From Methylocapsa acidiphila B2 (lineage in GTDB: Bacteria > Pseudomonadota > Alphaproteobacteria > Rhizobiales > Beijerinckiaceae), in the NCBI RefSeq assembly GCF_000427445.1, contig NZ_ATYA01000001.1, positions 62,001 to 126,000 of the forward strand: 64,000 nucleotides of DNA. The letters run 5' to 3'. A model generated the notes under the pieces. The model did not search any database and had not been told where the DNA came from. It was given only the letters and a program-made list of their open reading frames with translations. Positions 57,200 through 64,000 of the stretch are shown piece by piece. Each line of letters starts with the position of its first letter. Within the stretch, counting starts at the first letter, position 1. The position numbers and the translations under genes are program-made.

Positions 57200-58309
57200 A
57201 TGGGGGAGCAAGCAATTCCTGATTTGATCCCTTGGGATAAAATTTCGGGTCCGCTCGCGGCCGCGGAAGACGCGCTCGCCCGGCTCGACGAACGGCTGCG
57301 GTCGAGCCCCATCGTTGAGGGCTGGATCAGCCGGACCCATTTCCAGGACGCCTGCGCCAGCCTTTGGCTCGCCGGCGAGCTCGTGACCCTCGAGGATCTC
57401 GTCCTGCATGACGCGCGGATGGACGTCCGTTCGCCGACGCATGAATTGACCCGCGCCCAGGCGGCGCTGCGGACCCGTCGGCGAATCGCCGGCGGCGCGC
57501 CGGATTGGGCCATGAGCGCAGAGGGTCTCGCCATTCTTCGCGGTGATGGCGATAGCAAGTCCGCGGACGCGACGCGCGCGGATGAGGCGGCAAAGCGTGG
57601 AGAAGCGACAACGCCGGACTCAGCCGGCGCTGCCGGCGCAGACCCACTCGCAGAAGAGCTCGCAGCGCTGGATCGCGCGTTCGAGAGCAACAACCGATTC
57701 CTCGCCGGAGGCCCAGCCGTGGCGAGGCCCGTGCGGGATCCGCTCATCTATGATCCGGATTGGGAGGATGGCGAGAAGCTGGCGGCCTGGCGGAGCGGCG
57801 CCGCGGCGTCCCAATCCGATCCTCCCCTCCTGGCGGCGGCTCTGCTGTGGGACGCCTGGGAGACCAATCCGCCGCTCGAGGGTCAGGTTTAGCTCGGCAA
57901 TCTGCTGGTTCCTGCGCTGCTTCGGGAGCGGCGGAAAACGCGGGCGCATCTCCTTTGCCTGAATTCCGGGCTGCGCCACATCCGGCGGGAGAAGCGTCGG
58001 TCCCCTGATCGACTGACGCGACTCAACGCCTTCCTGGAGGCGATTGCGATGCGGGTCGAGGCCGGCATGAAGGATCATGACCGCTGGCTGCTCGCCCGAC
58101 GGAGCTTGGAGAACAAGCTCAAGAGCAAACGTTCCAGCTCCCGCTTGCCCGCTTTGGTCGATTTCATTCTCGCGCGGCCGATCGCCTCGGCCGGCATGAT
58201 CGCAGCCGTACTCGGCGTGACGCCGCGCGCGGCGCAAGACATGGTCGGCGAGCTTGGCCTCCGCGAGATCACGGGGCGGGGGCGCTATCGAGCTTGGGGA
58301 ATCCTGTGA
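57200..58309 (+). pseudogene. DUF1612 / RHE_PE00001-type plasmid protein with one premature stop
   Basis: The frame runs from ATG 57200 (MGEQAIPDLIPWDKISGPLA) to a TAG at 57890-57892. In the same frame it continues directly (LGNLLVPALLRERRKTRAHL) to 58309. The two parts together make a 369-codon gene with the family layout: N-terminal PLAAAEDALARLDERLR, mid FQDACASLWLAGELVTLED, and a C-terminal helix-turn-helix (AGMIAAVLGVTPRAAQDMVG). Where the stop lies, homologues as I recall them have Trp, so a TGG-to-TAG change explains it. Such genes are frequent on rhizobial plasmids; the function is unknown. Confidence 0.72.
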
Positions 58310-58321
58310 TCGGAGCTTTTG

Positions 58322-58906
58322 CTATGTCTTCGCCGCGAGCCGCGTCGTCCGATAGGCGGCGGCGAGAGGCATGCTGAAGGTGATGCTCTCGAGGGTCAGC
58401 TCGCCGGTCTCGATGGTCAAGGGCTTGCTCGGCCAGGATCCGTCCTGATTGCGGCGGAGAAGCTCGGCGCCGATCGAGGCGGTCTTGAGGACAAGGATTT
58501 CCTGGACGCTCGGGATGGTCGTGTAGGCCCAGACATTGGCCCAAGTTTCCGCCTGATTGCTCGGGGAGAGGATCTCGATCAGCAAGACAGGGTTGGCAAG
58601 AGCGCTCTCTTCAGCGTCATAGCCGGAACAGGTCACAGCGAGGTCCGGGATACGGACATTTGTCTCGGATTGAACGTGGGGGATCACGCCGGGCGTCGTA
58701 ATGACGCGGCATGGGCTCATTCGTTCGCCGAAGTGGTTAGCAATCAACCGGCCAAGTTCGTTTTGGATGGCGCCATGGGTGATGCTGGCGGGCGCCATTG
58801 CCTGCGGCTCGCCGTCGACCAACTGCCAGAGCTGGGGCGAGGGCGGGTTCCAGGCGAAGAACTCCGCGACGGTCATTCGGATCGGGATCTTGGGCAGCGC
58901 GCTCAT
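58322..58906 (-). CDS. Uma2 family (DUF820) endonuclease-fold protein
   Basis: A 194-residue protein of the Uma2/DUF820 group with a PD-(D/E)XK-like core: WQLVDGEPQAMAPASITHGA, then IPHVQSETNVRIPDLAVTCS with the Asp, and NPVLLIEILSPSNQAETWAN with the Glu. These proteins have a restriction-endonuclease fold but mostly unknown substrates. The start is the ATG at 58906. It is convergent with the DUF1612 gene. Confidence 0.8.
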   Translation of the reverse strand: MSALPKIPIRMTVAEFFAWNPPSPQLWQLVDGEPQAMAPASITHGAIQNELGRLIANHFGERMSPCRVITTPGVIPHVQSETNVRIPDLAVTCSGYDAEESALANPVLLIEILSPSNQAETWANVWAYTTIPSVQEILVLKTASIGAELLRRNQDGSWPSKPLTIETGELTLESITFSMPLAAAYRTTRLAAKT

Positions 58907-59025
58907 CGAGGAAATCTAGCAGAAAAACCGACTGCGGGTAAGAGGTAGGCAGAAGGCGAGCCTTGCACAGTCTGCCCATTGAAGAGCTACGCCAGAGCTT
59001 ATCGTCATTTTCGGCTGGAATTGTC

Positions 59026-59235
59026 CTAAGAAGTAGCAGCGTAACAGGGCCATGCGGCGATTTCGGAAACAGCGTCCGTCACAGGAGCATAGTTGTTATA
59101 GTCATTCCGCGGCTGACCTGGATGGGCTTTGGCATAGGCGAGGTCCTCCTCGAATTCTTCGAGGCTGTATTTGGAGAGGTGCTCTTGCGCGATCGCTTTC
59201 CTGACCAATAGTTTCAGATTGAAGAGCCCGAGCAT
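59026..59235 (-). CDS. possible small hypothetical protein
   Basis: A 69-residue frame with text that looks like protein (KYSLEEFEEDLAYAKAHPG, then NYAPVTDAVSEIAAWP). No ribosome-binding site is visible before the ATG at 59235, and no family is recognised. It could be a fragment. Confidence 0.35.
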   Translation of the reverse strand: MLGLFNLKLLVRKAIAQEHLSKYSLEEFEEDLAYAKAHPGQPRNDYNNYAPVTDAVSEIAAWPCYAATS

Positions 59236-59364
59236 GCCGATGAGCCGGCCAAATCACGGCAATATGGAACCTGCCGCACTGCCATTATTGCGGCTGGGCG
59301 CGATCTTATAGAATGGCGCTTATGCGACATGTCCGCGCAAAGGCAAGCCTAGTTGTGCAGGCAA

Positions 59365-59592
59365 TTATTCATTACGGCTCCTCTGCAGTGAAAGCTCGAT
59401 TGAGGACACGTTCAGCGCGGGCCGAGCCTGATGTGCCAGTGCGGCACGCAAATCATCACGTTCAGAGAGCAACTGATCGCGTGCTTTTGTGAGAGCTGCG
59501 TTGGCATCGCGTAAGACGGCGACCTCTGCGTAGAGATTGTCAAGCTCGCTTAATTCGTCCGGAACCTGTTCCGACTTTCCGGAAATAATCAT
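59365..59592 (-). CDS. small coiled-coil protein
   Basis: A 75-residue protein, largely one charged helix (DELSELDNLYAEVAVLRDAN, then LTKARDQLLSERDDLRAALA). The ATG at 59592 has AGGAG about six bases upstream. The frame upstream of this ATG is not protein-like. No named family. Confidence 0.5.
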   Translation of the reverse strand: MIISGKSEQVPDELSELDNLYAEVAVLRDANAALTKARDQLLSERDDLRAALAHQARPALNVSSIELSLQRSRNE

Positions 59593-59697
59593 TTCCACTC
59601 CTATCTTGCTTAGCTTAGGACATGCGTGGAGCAAAAAACGAAAATATATTGTATTAACAGCCTTGTGCGAGGCGCAAGAAAGCAGGCTCTCAGGAAA

Positions 59698-60174
59698 TGG
59701 AGTTGAAAGCAGAGAGAAAAATAACCCCGCCGCGTGGCAATAAGAGGGCATCCCAGAAAGCGGATCGGGCAATTCGAGTACAATATGGCGCATTACCGTA
59801 TAGATTTACAGAAACCAAGACGCTGGATCATCCCCAAGGGCTGGCCCATTAAAGGATTAAAGCCGCCGAAATCCGCCGCGCGGGAAGCCTATGAAGAAGC
59901 AGGGATCCGGGGCACAGTCGGCGCAAAATCGATTGGAATTTTCTCTTACGAGAAACGTCTGGAAGAAAATAGCGCCGTCGTACCGTGTGAAGTGCGGGTG
60001 TTTCCGATGTTGGTCAAGCGGCAGCTTGATACTTGGCCAGAAGCCCATGAAAGAGAAGCGCGGTGGTTCGAACCCAGTAAAGCCTTGTCCATGATAAAAG
60101 ACGAAGGCCTCCGCGAACTGATCGAGTCGTTTGTACGAAGAATGAATGCAAAAACATTCCCCAAGGTGGCCTGA
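59698..60174 (+). pseudogene. NUDIX hydrolase, second copy, with a frame-breaking deletion
   Basis: From ATG 59698 (MELKAERKITPPRGNKRASQ, AGGAA upstream) the frame reads IRVQYGALPYRFTE, matching the intact copy at 56.5 kb. It then lacks about a dozen codons (SGAPEILLVTTRQ in the intact copy) and changes frame. The continuation (RRWIIPKGWPIKGLKPPKSA, then REAYEEAG) is in the frame ending at 60174. The C-terminal part is complete. I read it as a disrupted paralogue. Confidence 0.68.
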
Positions 60175-60248
60175 GCGATGGCAGACGCATCACGCAAGGC
60201 GGCCAGTGCGCCCACTGGGGCCGCGCCCTCGGACGAAACGCTCCGGCC

Positions 60249-60359
60249 TCATGGCAAAACGCCCTTGTAAATGTCAGGGGCAAATCCGAAAGCGATATAG
60301 AGCAGGGTGATGGCGAACACAGAAGCTATGCCGATGAGAACGATAGTCCGGCTTTCCAT
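60249..60359 (-). CDS. small single-span membrane protein, 36 aa
   Basis: A short frame starting MESRTIVLIGIASVFAITLL and ending YKGVLP, with one hydrophobic span of about 20 residues. The ATG at 60359 has AAAGGTG five bases upstream, a good ribosome-binding site. No named family; similar to many single-span small proteins. Confidence 0.5.
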   Translation of the reverse strand: MESRTIVLIGIASVFAITLLYIAFGFAPDIYKGVLP

Positions 60360-60432
60360 GAGTCACCTTTCACACTTCAAATATTCGGCATCTGCTTAGC
60401 AGGAAAACGCACCGCGCAATTAAGCTATCGGC

Positions 60433-61370
60433 TCAAACAAGTATCCGTTCGACCTCGTCGAGGGTCACTTTCTCGGCGCGGCGGTCGTAAAGCTGCGTCG
60501 TTCGCGTGCTCGCATGGTTCCGCCATCTGCGCGGCGCGTTCGAGCGTGCCTCCGTTCTTCAGATTGGCGGCGACGCTCGTCGCCCGAAAGGTGTGGTTGC
60601 CAACACGCGTGGCGATCCCGGCGGCCTTGGCGCGCCTTTGGATCATTGCATAAGCGTTGGCTTGGGGCAGGGCATTGCCGGTGAGCTGGCCGGAGCTTCG
60701 GCTGTAGGTCTGGAACAGAAGCGCCCTCGGGTCGCGCGCGAGGCCCGCGCCGTCCAGATATTCATGCAGGTATGCCTCAAGATTGTGATGGCAGGGCATG
60801 GCGTGCTCCTTGCCGCCCTTCTCATGTAGCCGCACCCAAAGCCGCCGGTTCTGCGGGTACGCGTCCTCGACGGGCATGGAGATCGCCGCGCCGATGCGCG
60901 CGAAGGAATAGACCATGAGGCCGATGAGCGCGCGGTCGCGCAGGCCGATGACGGTGGAGGCGTCGATCGCGTCGATGAGCTGGCGCGCCTCGGCGGGGTC
61001 GAGCACCGGCGTCTTGCCGCGCCGGACAATATGGCGCGGCCCGCGCACGGCGGCGGCGGGAATTGTCGGCATGATCTGACCGATGACCATCCAATCGAAC
61101 AAATGCCGCAAGGCGGCGAGACGCAGCTTCGCGGTCGGCGCGGAGCGCGCCTTGTGAAGCTCTTCTACATAAGCGGCGACATGCACGCTCTCGATCGCCG
61201 CGAGCCGCGTCACACCATGCGCCGCCAGCCAGTCGAAATATTCATGCGCGGCGCGTGTTTGGGTTGCGGATATTGGCGGTGAAGAATTCAAAGAAGCGAT
61301 AGGCGGCGCGGTCGCCGGAGGCGGCGATGAGAGCGGGGGCGCGGTCGGTGAAGGCGACGAGCTGGTTCAT
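60433..61370 (-). pseudogene. tyrosine integrase, frameshifted (copy 2)
   Basis: It starts ATG AAC CAG at 61370 and matches copy 1 at 34 kb. After NIRNPNTRRA a deletion of about four codons plus a frame change introduces TGA; the homologous frame resumes at EYFDWLAAHGVTRLAAIESV. The catalytic domain includes SFARIGAAISM, GGKEHAMPCHH and the NHTFRAT box. One inserted base near 60515 then breaks the end; reading it out restores the usual NHASTRTTQLYDRR with the catalytic Tyr, to TGA at 60433. Two lesions make it inactive. The start overlaps the small upstream gene (ATGA). Confidence 0.82.
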
Positions 61371-61840
61371 TTCTGCTCCTTCCACCAACTCAACACCCGC
61401 CGACACGCTTCCTTGAGATCAAGGCTCATGCCCCAGAAAGAAGGCTTCAAGGTCAGCAGTTCGTTCTTCTTCTCTTCGGCTTGCGGTGATCGCGCGGAAG
61501 CCAAGTAGCTGGGGGCCACGCCACACTCTCCCATACCGGGAAAGCGAATATCTATGCTGGGCGCGCGGGCATCAGTGACGACATCGATTCCAGTGCCCGT
61601 GATCTTCGCCCTCCCAATCGCAAGCCGCCCAATCGGATGGTTGAAAAGCTCCCATCGGATATACCCGGCGTCGGCCAAATGTTCGCACGCGTTTGAAATG
61701 GCCGGACGGCTGACCGGGTGCGGGCTTAGAATAATCTCGTCCGTTTGACACCATCCGTCGTTGGCGTCTCGCAACCTGTGAAAGTGCTTGAGCAACCAGC
61801 CTCTGATTTCCGCGTCGTCGATCATACCTATTCCAAACAT
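61367..61840 (-). CDS. winged-helix-like small protein coupled to integrase copy 2
   Basis: A 157-residue protein from ATG 61840 (MFGIGMIDDAEIRGWLLKHF) with a winged-helix-like pattern: SRPAISNACEHLADAGYIRW, then IGRAKITGTGIDVVTD. It occupies the same position as the DUF2513 gene in copy 1 and has a similar plan, but the sequences are clearly different. Its stop overlaps the integrase start (ATGA), and a near-identical promoter block lies a few bases upstream. Function unknown. Confidence 0.6.
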   Translation of the reverse strand: MFGIGMIDDAEIRGWLLKHFHRLRDANDGWCQTDEIILSPHPVSRPAISNACEHLADAGYIRWELFNHPIGRLAIGRAKITGTGIDVVTDARAPSIDIRFPGMGECGVAPSYLASARSPQAEEKKNELLTLKPSFWGMSLDLKEACRRVLSWWKEQK

Positions 61841-61844
61841 AGAA

Positions 61845-61864
61845 TAAAAGACATTATCATATAC
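61845..61864 (-). promoter_or_regulatory. promoter-like block of integrase module, copy 2
   Basis: On the minus strand it reads GTATATGATAATGTCTTTTA, one base different from the block at 35001-35020. It has a -10-like TATGATAAT and lies only five bases upstream of the ATG at 61840, closer than in copy 1, so the transcript may be nearly leaderless or start at the ATG at 61825. Confidence 0.5.
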
Positions 61865-61867
61865 TAC

Positions 61868-62042
61868 GGCGCGAGAGGCAAGGAGCAGGGGGTGAAAGTC
61901 CGCCGCGATGAAGGAGTAGCGATCCACATCAGCCCCGAGCCGCGCGCCAATTTCCGCGAGGAGGCTGGCGAAGCGCCGGTAGGGGAGCGCATAGGCCAGC
62001 CATCGAACCGCGAAAAGTCTTTTCTATTCGGGAACAGACGCG
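61868..62042 (+). pseudogene. group II intron remnant (5' part and start of its ORF)
   Basis: The DNA GGGGGTGAAAGTCC followed by a translated stretch EGVAIHISPEPRANFREEAG and EAPVGERIGQPSNREKS matches the region just before bacterial group II intron reverse transcriptases as I know it. No reverse transcriptase domain follows: the frame stops at 62047, and an IS3 scrap lies beyond. Only a short piece of the intron survives. Confidence 0.5.
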
Positions 62043-62109
62043 CTTGATAACGCGGAAGGCAAGAGGGGAAAGCGCGTCACCGCGCGCGCTATCCCACCCC
62101 GCCTGGTCA

Positions 62110-62247
62110 AAAACACTGGCATATGCGGACAACGTCTTCATCGAGCGGCAAAGACGGTTCTTGAAGCGCAAGGACACCTATCTCAAGCGCTACGCCGATG
62201 GCCGTGAGACAAAAGTCGGCATCTCATCCCGGAGCGGGACCGCTTGA
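62110..62247 (+). pseudogene. IS3 family orfB C-terminal remnant
   Basis: The translated text YADNVFIERQRRFLKRKDTY followed by LKRYADGRETKVGIS matches the end of the IS3 integrase core, where intact copies read DNVFVERLWRSLKYE. It is a short decayed fragment with no ends visible. Confidence 0.5.
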
Positions 62248-62578
62248 ACTACATTTTCAGTTAAACCCCTAGCCGCTCAGGATCTTCTCCAAAATCCTAC
62301 TATGCAGTCCTGGCCTGCGCCTTTTACTCCTGCGGTGGGCACGTGGGCACCACATTTGCGTTGCCCACAGCTTGCTTTCCTACCCTCACCCAAGGTGTAC
62401 CAAATATATCACATCTAGGATCTATTGCCGTCGAAATAGCCATGCCTTCTTGACCGCTAAGGGGATTTGCTGACTTGTTAACAGTCAACTCACTTTATGC
62501 AGCTTTATAAGAGATATCTTACGCCGGGAGCTAAAGTCGAAGCCGAAGGGGGAATAAGGTACGGCAGCGCTGGTCTAG
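62248..62578. other. intergenic, AT-richer, no gene seen
   Basis: No supported frame. It contains ATGCAGCTTTATAAGAGAT near 62496, similar to copy 3 of the 19-bp repeats at 10.3 kb, but as a lone match this may be chance. Confidence 0.3.
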
Positions 62579-62762
62579 CGTACCTGTACGCCCGCCGGTT
62601 GTTTCGCTGAAAACGACGTCACCGCCGATCAATTGAAAGCCTTTCGTGGGCGTACAACCTCGGGGCAAATCGTTCTAACAGATCGTGCAGGAAAAACATT
62701 CACACTACAGATTTCATCTGCGTGGCTTGGACCAGGCGCTGGACGCCTTGTTCAAGCACTGA
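62579..62762 (+). pseudogene. IalB-like (invasion-associated locus B) C-terminal remnant
   Basis: The frame after a TAG at 62576 reads RTCTPAGCFAENDVTADQLK, then GQIVLTDRAGKTFTLQIS, as in the C-terminal part of IalB family proteins with the PxGC cysteine. After TLQIS a one-base shift gives LRGLDQALDALFKH and TGA at 62760-62762, the usual family ending. The N-terminus is missing and the frame is broken. Confidence 0.5.
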
Positions 62763-62917
62763 GAACAAATGCCTGTATCGTTCGGGCGAGGGCGACCAAT
62801 AAGACGAACAGATGGACCGTCTCCGCCATGAAAGCGGAGGCAATATTCGCGGTCCTTCGGAAACAATGTGGCTTTCGGCATCACGACCCGACGGGTGTTA
62901 GCAGTAGGGGGCATTCC

Positions 62918-64000
62918 ATGTCAACATTATCGCGTGGGGCGCCAACTCCCTACTTTGGGTCAATGCTGAAACTGGCTGGGAGCCTCGCCCCTTTCCTGCT
63001 TGTCCCAACCGTGTTTATGCCGCGCGACGCGGCGGCGCAGTGCGCTCCTTTGACGGGCACGGTGAATTGTGCCGGCAATCTGACGGGCGTCAACACGACT
63101 TTCACTAATCCGCCAGTGACAGAAGTGGATCTCAGCGGACTGACGAGCAACATAGTAGGCCAGACCGGCGCGCAGCTCACCAGTAGTTTCGGGACGGCGG
63201 GATCTGGACATATAGGTGTCGGCTTCATTGATGGGGGTACGGGCGATGGCGGGACGAATGCCGGAGACGTCACCATTAACGTCACGGCCCCACCCCCTGG
63301 GGCGGGTTTTCAGCTAAATGCGGGCAACGCCATCGGCCTCGATGCGGAGAGCCATGGCGGGACCGGCGGCGCAGGCGGCACGAATTTCGCCACGTCGCTG
63401 CTCCTGCCACCCTTTTTTGCATTTGGAACGGGCGGCACAGGCGGCGCGGGCGGCAGTGGTGGGGCGGTCAACATTACCACCAGCGGATCCGGCCTTATCA
63501 CAACAACTGGTGATAACCATCACGGGATTCTTGCGCTGAGCATTGGTGGCGCAGGCGGGACCGGTGGCGACGCCGACGCTTTGCTTGGCTTTGTCGGCAA
63601 CGGTGGCAACGGCGGCAATGGCGGGGCGTCCAATTCGGTGACCGTAAAGAATACACTTGATGTTACGACCTCCGGGGGTGCTGCCGCAGGCATTTGGGCG
63701 CAAAGCGTCGGTGGGGCTGGAGGCAACGGCGGAACCGCAGCCGGTAGTGCGGTAAACAATGGCGGGAGCGGCGCCGCCGCGGCCAGCGGTAGCCCGGTGC
63801 AGGTCACCAATTCAGGAACGATTCTCACTCAAAATACAAATGCGGTGGGCATCTTCGCGCAAAGCGTTGGCGGGTTCGCAGGGTCGGGCGGCGGCGCGTA
63901 CGGCGCGTTTTCCTTTGGTGGAAACCCGTCTAGCGCTGGCAACGGCGGGCCGGTCACCGTAACGGCGACGGGTGGCGCGATCACGACGACAGGCGTCGGG
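62918..64000 (+). CDS. glycine-rich autotransporter-type surface protein (5' part)
   Basis: An open frame of 361 codons from ATG 62918 (AGGGGG six bases upstream) to the end of the window. A signal peptide is likely (MLKLAGSLAPFLLVPTVFM with cleavage near DAAAQC). The passenger is Gly/Asn/Thr-rich with repeats of the type GILALSIGGAGGTGG (63524), GIWAQSVGGAGGNGG (63689) and GIFAQSVGGFAGSGG (63848), about 160 bp apart, typical of type V secreted beta-helix adhesins with a C-terminal barrel. The barrel would lie beyond the window. The frame also extends upstream in phase through the IalB remnant, but the strong ribosome-binding site supports this ATG. Confidence 0.78.
   Translation, partial: MSTLSRGAPTPYFGSMLKLAGSLAPFLLVPTVFMPRDAAAQCAPLTGTVNCAGNLTGVNTTFTNPPVTEVDLSGLTSNIVGQTGAQLTSSFGTAGSGHIGVGFIDGGTGDGGTNAGDVTINVTAPPPGAGFQLNAGNAIGLDAESHGGTGGAGGTNFATSLLLPPFFAFGTGGTGGAGGSGGAVNITTSGSGLITTTGDNHHGILALSIGGAGGTGGDADALLGFVGNGGNGGNGGASNSVTVKNTLDVTTSGGAAAGIWAQSVGGAGGNGGTAAGSAVNNGGSGAAAASGSPVQVTNSGTILTQNTNAVGIFAQSVGGFAGSGGGAYGAFSFGGNPSSAGNGGPVTVTATGGAITTTGVG

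Overview
The window looks like an accessory or plasmid region of a GC-rich alphaproteobacterium, probably Hyphomicrobiales (Rhizobiales). Three signs point there: an imuA-imuB-dnaE2 mutagenesis operon behind a GAAC-N7-GAAC LexA box, a DUF1612/RHE_PE00001-type gene of the kind common on rhizobial plasmids, and a dense load of IS5, ISL3, IS21, IS6, IS3 and ISKra4 elements. No ribosomal, tRNA, replication or conjugation genes were seen. Genus and replicon type are inferences.

Layout. 0-3.7 kb: a coiled-coil gene split by an intact IS5 element, an IHF/HU-like gene, a frameshifted ISL3-type element and an IS3 scrap. 3.7-10.2 kb: a three-gene operon on the minus strand (DUF6361-like protein, PLD-like nuclease, SNF2-type helicase) joined by two ATGA overlaps; it resembles an anti-phage system that is not one of the standard types I can name. 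A cluster of six 19-bp repeats lies directly upstream (10.21-10.56 kb). 10.8-18.7 kb: spermidine-synthase-like protein, DEDDh exonuclease, an AddAB-like helicase-nuclease pair and the stump of an ADP-ribosylglycohydrolase. 19.0-23.0 kb: a DUF262-HNH protein (GmrSD-like) with a WYL regulator and a small conserved protein. 23.4-27.4 kb: DUF6197-like gene, inverted IS6 copies, an AT-rich DUF2927 gene pair and a truncated TIGR03032 gene. 27.4-33.8 kb: an IS21 element nested inside another IS21 element, then a decapitated ISKra4 transposase.

33.8-40.5 kb: a broken tyrosine integrase with a coupled DUF2513 gene, and a 1728-residue DUF4011-helicase-Vsr protein (Hhe type). 40.7-50.7 kb: a DNA-damage island in which uvrD-like, SRAP and dinB run left and imuA-imuB-dnaE2 run right from a shared intergenic region holding the LexA box. 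51.5-60.4 kb: recD2, HNH endonuclease, a secreted PLD nuclease, a methyltransferase, two NUDIX paralogues (one broken), a DUF1612 gene with one premature stop, Uma2 and small proteins. 60.4-62.8 kb: a second broken copy of the integrase module, then remnants of a group II intron, an IS3 element and an IalB-type gene. 62.9 kb to the end: the start of a large glycine-rich autotransporter that runs off the window.

Together the genes suggest a defence and DNA-repair island: at least three candidate anti-phage loci (helicase-PLD-DUF6361-like, WYL-DUF262-HNH, Hhe) interleaved with SOS mutagenesis genes. The two homologous integrase modules, 27 kb apart in the same orientation, bracket the Hhe, SOS and recD2 segments.
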